Source: Gari tellinella
Taxonomy: Eukaryota > Mollusca > Bivalvia > Cardiida > Psammobiidae
Length of the DNA stretch: 64,000 bases
Direction of reading: 5' to 3'
Assembly: GCA_922989275.2 (NCBI GenBank)
Contig: OV277866.1
Span: 30,025,246 to 30,089,245 of the forward strand
The position numbers and the translations under genes were made by a program. This document shows, in pieces, positions 62,440-64,000 of this stretch. The notes below the pieces were generated by a model, which saw only the letters and a list, made by a program, of their open reading frames with translations, was not told the DNA's origin and ran no database searches. The number at the start of each line of letters is the position of its first letter. Positions within the stretch are counted from its first letter, which is position 1.

Positions 62440-62520
62440 GTTGTAATCGTATACGACGAGACAACTCGATACTGTTAATGTGCTGATCTCTGCAGCTTTG
62501 TTGCGCATAAAGGAAGTACA
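62440..62520. repeat. Diverged direct repeat, copy 1
   Basis: GAGACAACTCGATACTGTTAATG, TGCTGATCTCTGCAGCTTTG and TGCGCATAAAGGAAGTA recur, diverged, at about 62943-63002, some 485 bp downstream. Confidence 0.6.
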
Positions 62521-62650
62521 TTTCCATAGATTGAAACAGCTGTTAGAAGAACACAGTAACAGTTTGAATATCCTAACATTTGTTTCTCAACATGATTGTG
62601 TACATGTACATGTATATAAGCAGGCGAACATCTGTATCAAATCGGTAAAA

Positions 62651-62871
62651 CAGTAGAGAAAACGTTAATCTTGCCCGTTTAAGTGCTACGTAAAGCAAAC
62701 GCAATGTATTAAAACGTATTTAACTACTTTGTTATTTTTTTCTAATGATCCAATTTAATCTGGATGGCAAACAGCTTGGGGCTAGATCAGACGCAAGCCC
62801 GAAGCTGTTTGCAATGGACATCATGGTTTTGGCACAGATGGGCTCTTTCAAGAAAAACGTCTTCTCCGCTG
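62651..62871 (-). mobile_element. Family A MITE, internally deleted
   Basis: CAGTAGAGAAAACGTTAATC and AACGTCTTCTCCGCTG. The palindrome has lost its tip: GCAAACAGCTTGGGGCTAGATCAG meets CCCGAAGCTGTTTGC. Confidence 0.8.
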
Positions 62872-62942
62872 CAGTGCATTGAACTTGTATGTAAAAGAAA
62901 ACACTAGTGGTTACTAACACTGTTTTTGTAATCGCATGTTTT

Positions 62943-63002
62943 GAGACAACTCGATACGATTAATGTGCTAATCTAGGTAGCTTTGATGCGTATGAATGAA
63001 CT
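62943..63002. repeat. Diverged direct repeat, copy 2
   Basis: GAGACAACTCGATACGATTAATG, TGCTAATCTAGGTAGCTTTG and TGCGTATGAATGAACTA match copy 1 at 62459-62520. Confidence 0.6.
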
Positions 63003-63099
63003 AAAACAGTATAATTATGTGGCAACCATTACGTTTTGAACGGCGTAACAACTAATTGTAATTAAGAAATGATAAATTCATACCATTGTTTTATCGTGC

Positions 63100-63202
63100 A
63101 ATCGAACACTGGTAGGAGTTGAGATACGTAGTAATTTAATCACGAGGCCTTTAGGCCGAGTGGTTTAATTACAAGCATCTCAAAGACTACACGTGTTCGA
63201 TT
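63100..63202. repeat. Foldback element, about 48-bp arms
   Basis: AATCGAACACTGGTAGG...GAGATACGTAGTAATTTAATC faces TTTAATTACAAGCATCTC...ACACGTGTTCGATT, around GAGGCCTTTAGGCC. Arms pair with several mismatches. It is distinct from families A-G. Confidence 0.8.
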
Positions 63203-63342
63203 ATTAGATATTTTTAACACTGGTATTAGTTTATTATTTCGATTCTAACACATACTTTTACCTGAATTTGCACCGAAGCAACGGCGCTACATTTCTTGGC
63301 GTACGCATTTTCGAGGCCGTGAGTACAGAAAGTGTAGACTTA

Positions 63343-63588
63343 CAGTGGAGAATCTGTTATTCTTTCCCGTTTAAACGCAAACGTACGCAAACGCAAAGCG
63401 CTAAAACGAAGAAAAGAACAACTTTTGGACAATTCTGATATTTTATGTTTATCTTGGTGGCAAACGGTTTTGAGCCTGATCAGACGCCGGGTTACCCGGC
63501 GTCTGATCTGACTCCAAACTGTTTGCACTGCATATAATAGTTTTAGCGTAAACGCGTTTATTTGGAAAGAATAACACATTCTCCACCT
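63343..63588 (-). mobile_element. Family A MITE, full length (246 bp)
   Basis: CAGTGGAGAATCTGTTATTC and ACACATTCTCCACCTT; the last bases are mutated. Palindrome about 63460-63525 nearly perfect. Confidence 0.93.
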
Positions 63589-63744
63589 TATATCAGAGGA
63601 CTCAACTGCAGACCTTTTAACCTTTTGTAAATGTGCAAGTCCCCGTATATATTCTAACACTTGGAAAGAGGAGTTTTTGTGTCTAAAGTATCAGCAATCA
63701 CCGAGTTAAACAATATGTTGAAGTAGAGCTCTCATTTTGAAATG

Positions 63745-63950
63745 CAGTAACATCTCTCTTATATGACCACATAAATGTAGGCTTTTGATAGCATTCAAGA
63801 CAGGTGGCAGCTTAAAGCAAAATGAAAGTTAAGAAAAAAGCTCCTGTAGGAGTTTTCTGGTTTGTTGTCATCTTGCTTTAAGCAGCCACCTGCCTAAACT
63901 TGCAAAAATACATATCATGTAATGGTCTCAATAGAGAGGTTGAAATAGTA
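63745..63950. mobile_element. Family D MITE
   Basis: CAGTAACATCTCTCTTATATG and CAATAGAGAGGTTGAAATAG ends; palindrome about 63806-63885 (AAAGCAAAATGAAAG, tip AAAGCTCCTGTAGGAGTTTT, CATCTTGCTTTAAG). Confidence 0.75.
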
Positions 63951-63977
63951 GATATATTTCTAATGACAGGCAACTTT

Positions 63978-64000
63978 TTAACTCTCTCACTGCCAAGTTT
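63978..64000. mobile_element. Family B MITE, cut by the window end
   Basis: TTAACTCTCTCACTGCCAAG is the left end seen at 24871. The element continues beyond the window. Confidence 0.7.

Noticed and set aside
487..63588. Regularly spaced palindromes as a CRISPR-like array
   Set aside because: Spacing is irregular, copies are in both orientations, and each has its own terminal repeats and TA flanks. The genome is eukaryotic.

Overview
The window looks like a stretch of animal nuclear DNA, most likely from a bivalve mollusc. It is AT-rich and almost free of genes. The one convincing coding exon (4002-4902) ends at a consensus GT splice donor. The window also carries a 320-bp-period repeat that opens with AGCTCACCTGAGC and a SINE-like core at 5770-5881, both of which I recall as typical of bivalve genomes. 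The species is not determinable from the sequence; a freshwater or marine heterodont bivalve is a guess.

The coding exon encodes the N-terminal part of a secreted protein: a signal peptide, a short Cys-bearing module and a long coiled coil. It is preceded by a TATA box and short upstream ORFs. I could not identify any later exon of this gene in the remaining 59 kb.

The rest is dominated by short non-autonomous DNA transposons (MITEs), each built around a long near-perfect palindrome. I use these working names. Family A: about 246 bp, ends CAGTGGAGAA / TTCTCCACTG, flanked by TA (Tc1/mariner-like signature); about 30 near-complete copies and many fragments. Family B: flanked by TTAA, ends CCCTTTC or CTCTTTC (piggyBac-like signature), with subterminal GCAGACGACA motifs. 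Family C: TTAA-flanked, ends CCCTTTACC, with a different palindrome (AAAGCAGGTTGAAAGTAAAG). Family D: TA-flanked, ends CAGTARAACCTCTCTAT (pogo/Tigger-like signature). Family E: TTAA-flanked, with a palindrome starting CAAACAGTGTAGAC. Family F: ends CAGTGCTCCCTCTCTACA. Family G: hairpins of the type GAGTTGAGTCT...GCATTTGATTGGTCAG. None contains a recognisable transposase.

The striking point is modularity. Families A, B, E and F have unrelated ends and different target sites (TA or TTAA), yet carry versions of one palindromic core (CAAACAG.TT..A..C..GATCAGACGCC and its complement). C (TTAA) and D (TA) share a second core. Substitutions that distinguish the families occur in pairs on both arms, so the palindrome is kept. 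Several elements are nested with clean TTAA target duplications (9409, 33725, 51227, 52631), one copy looks like a B/C chimera (11480-11664), and a 1.1-kb tandem-repeat element sits inside an old A copy (42041-43170).

Layout: 1-3780 MITEs and a 17-bp satellite; 3800-4902 promoter and first coding exon; 4903-37000 dense MITEs; 37240-38450 a relatively MITE-poor gap; 38450-52000 MITEs plus the 1.1-kb repeat; 52000-64000 MITEs, foldback elements and pyrimidine-rich tracts. Most open frames over 60 codons in the window are translations of the palindromes and are not genes.
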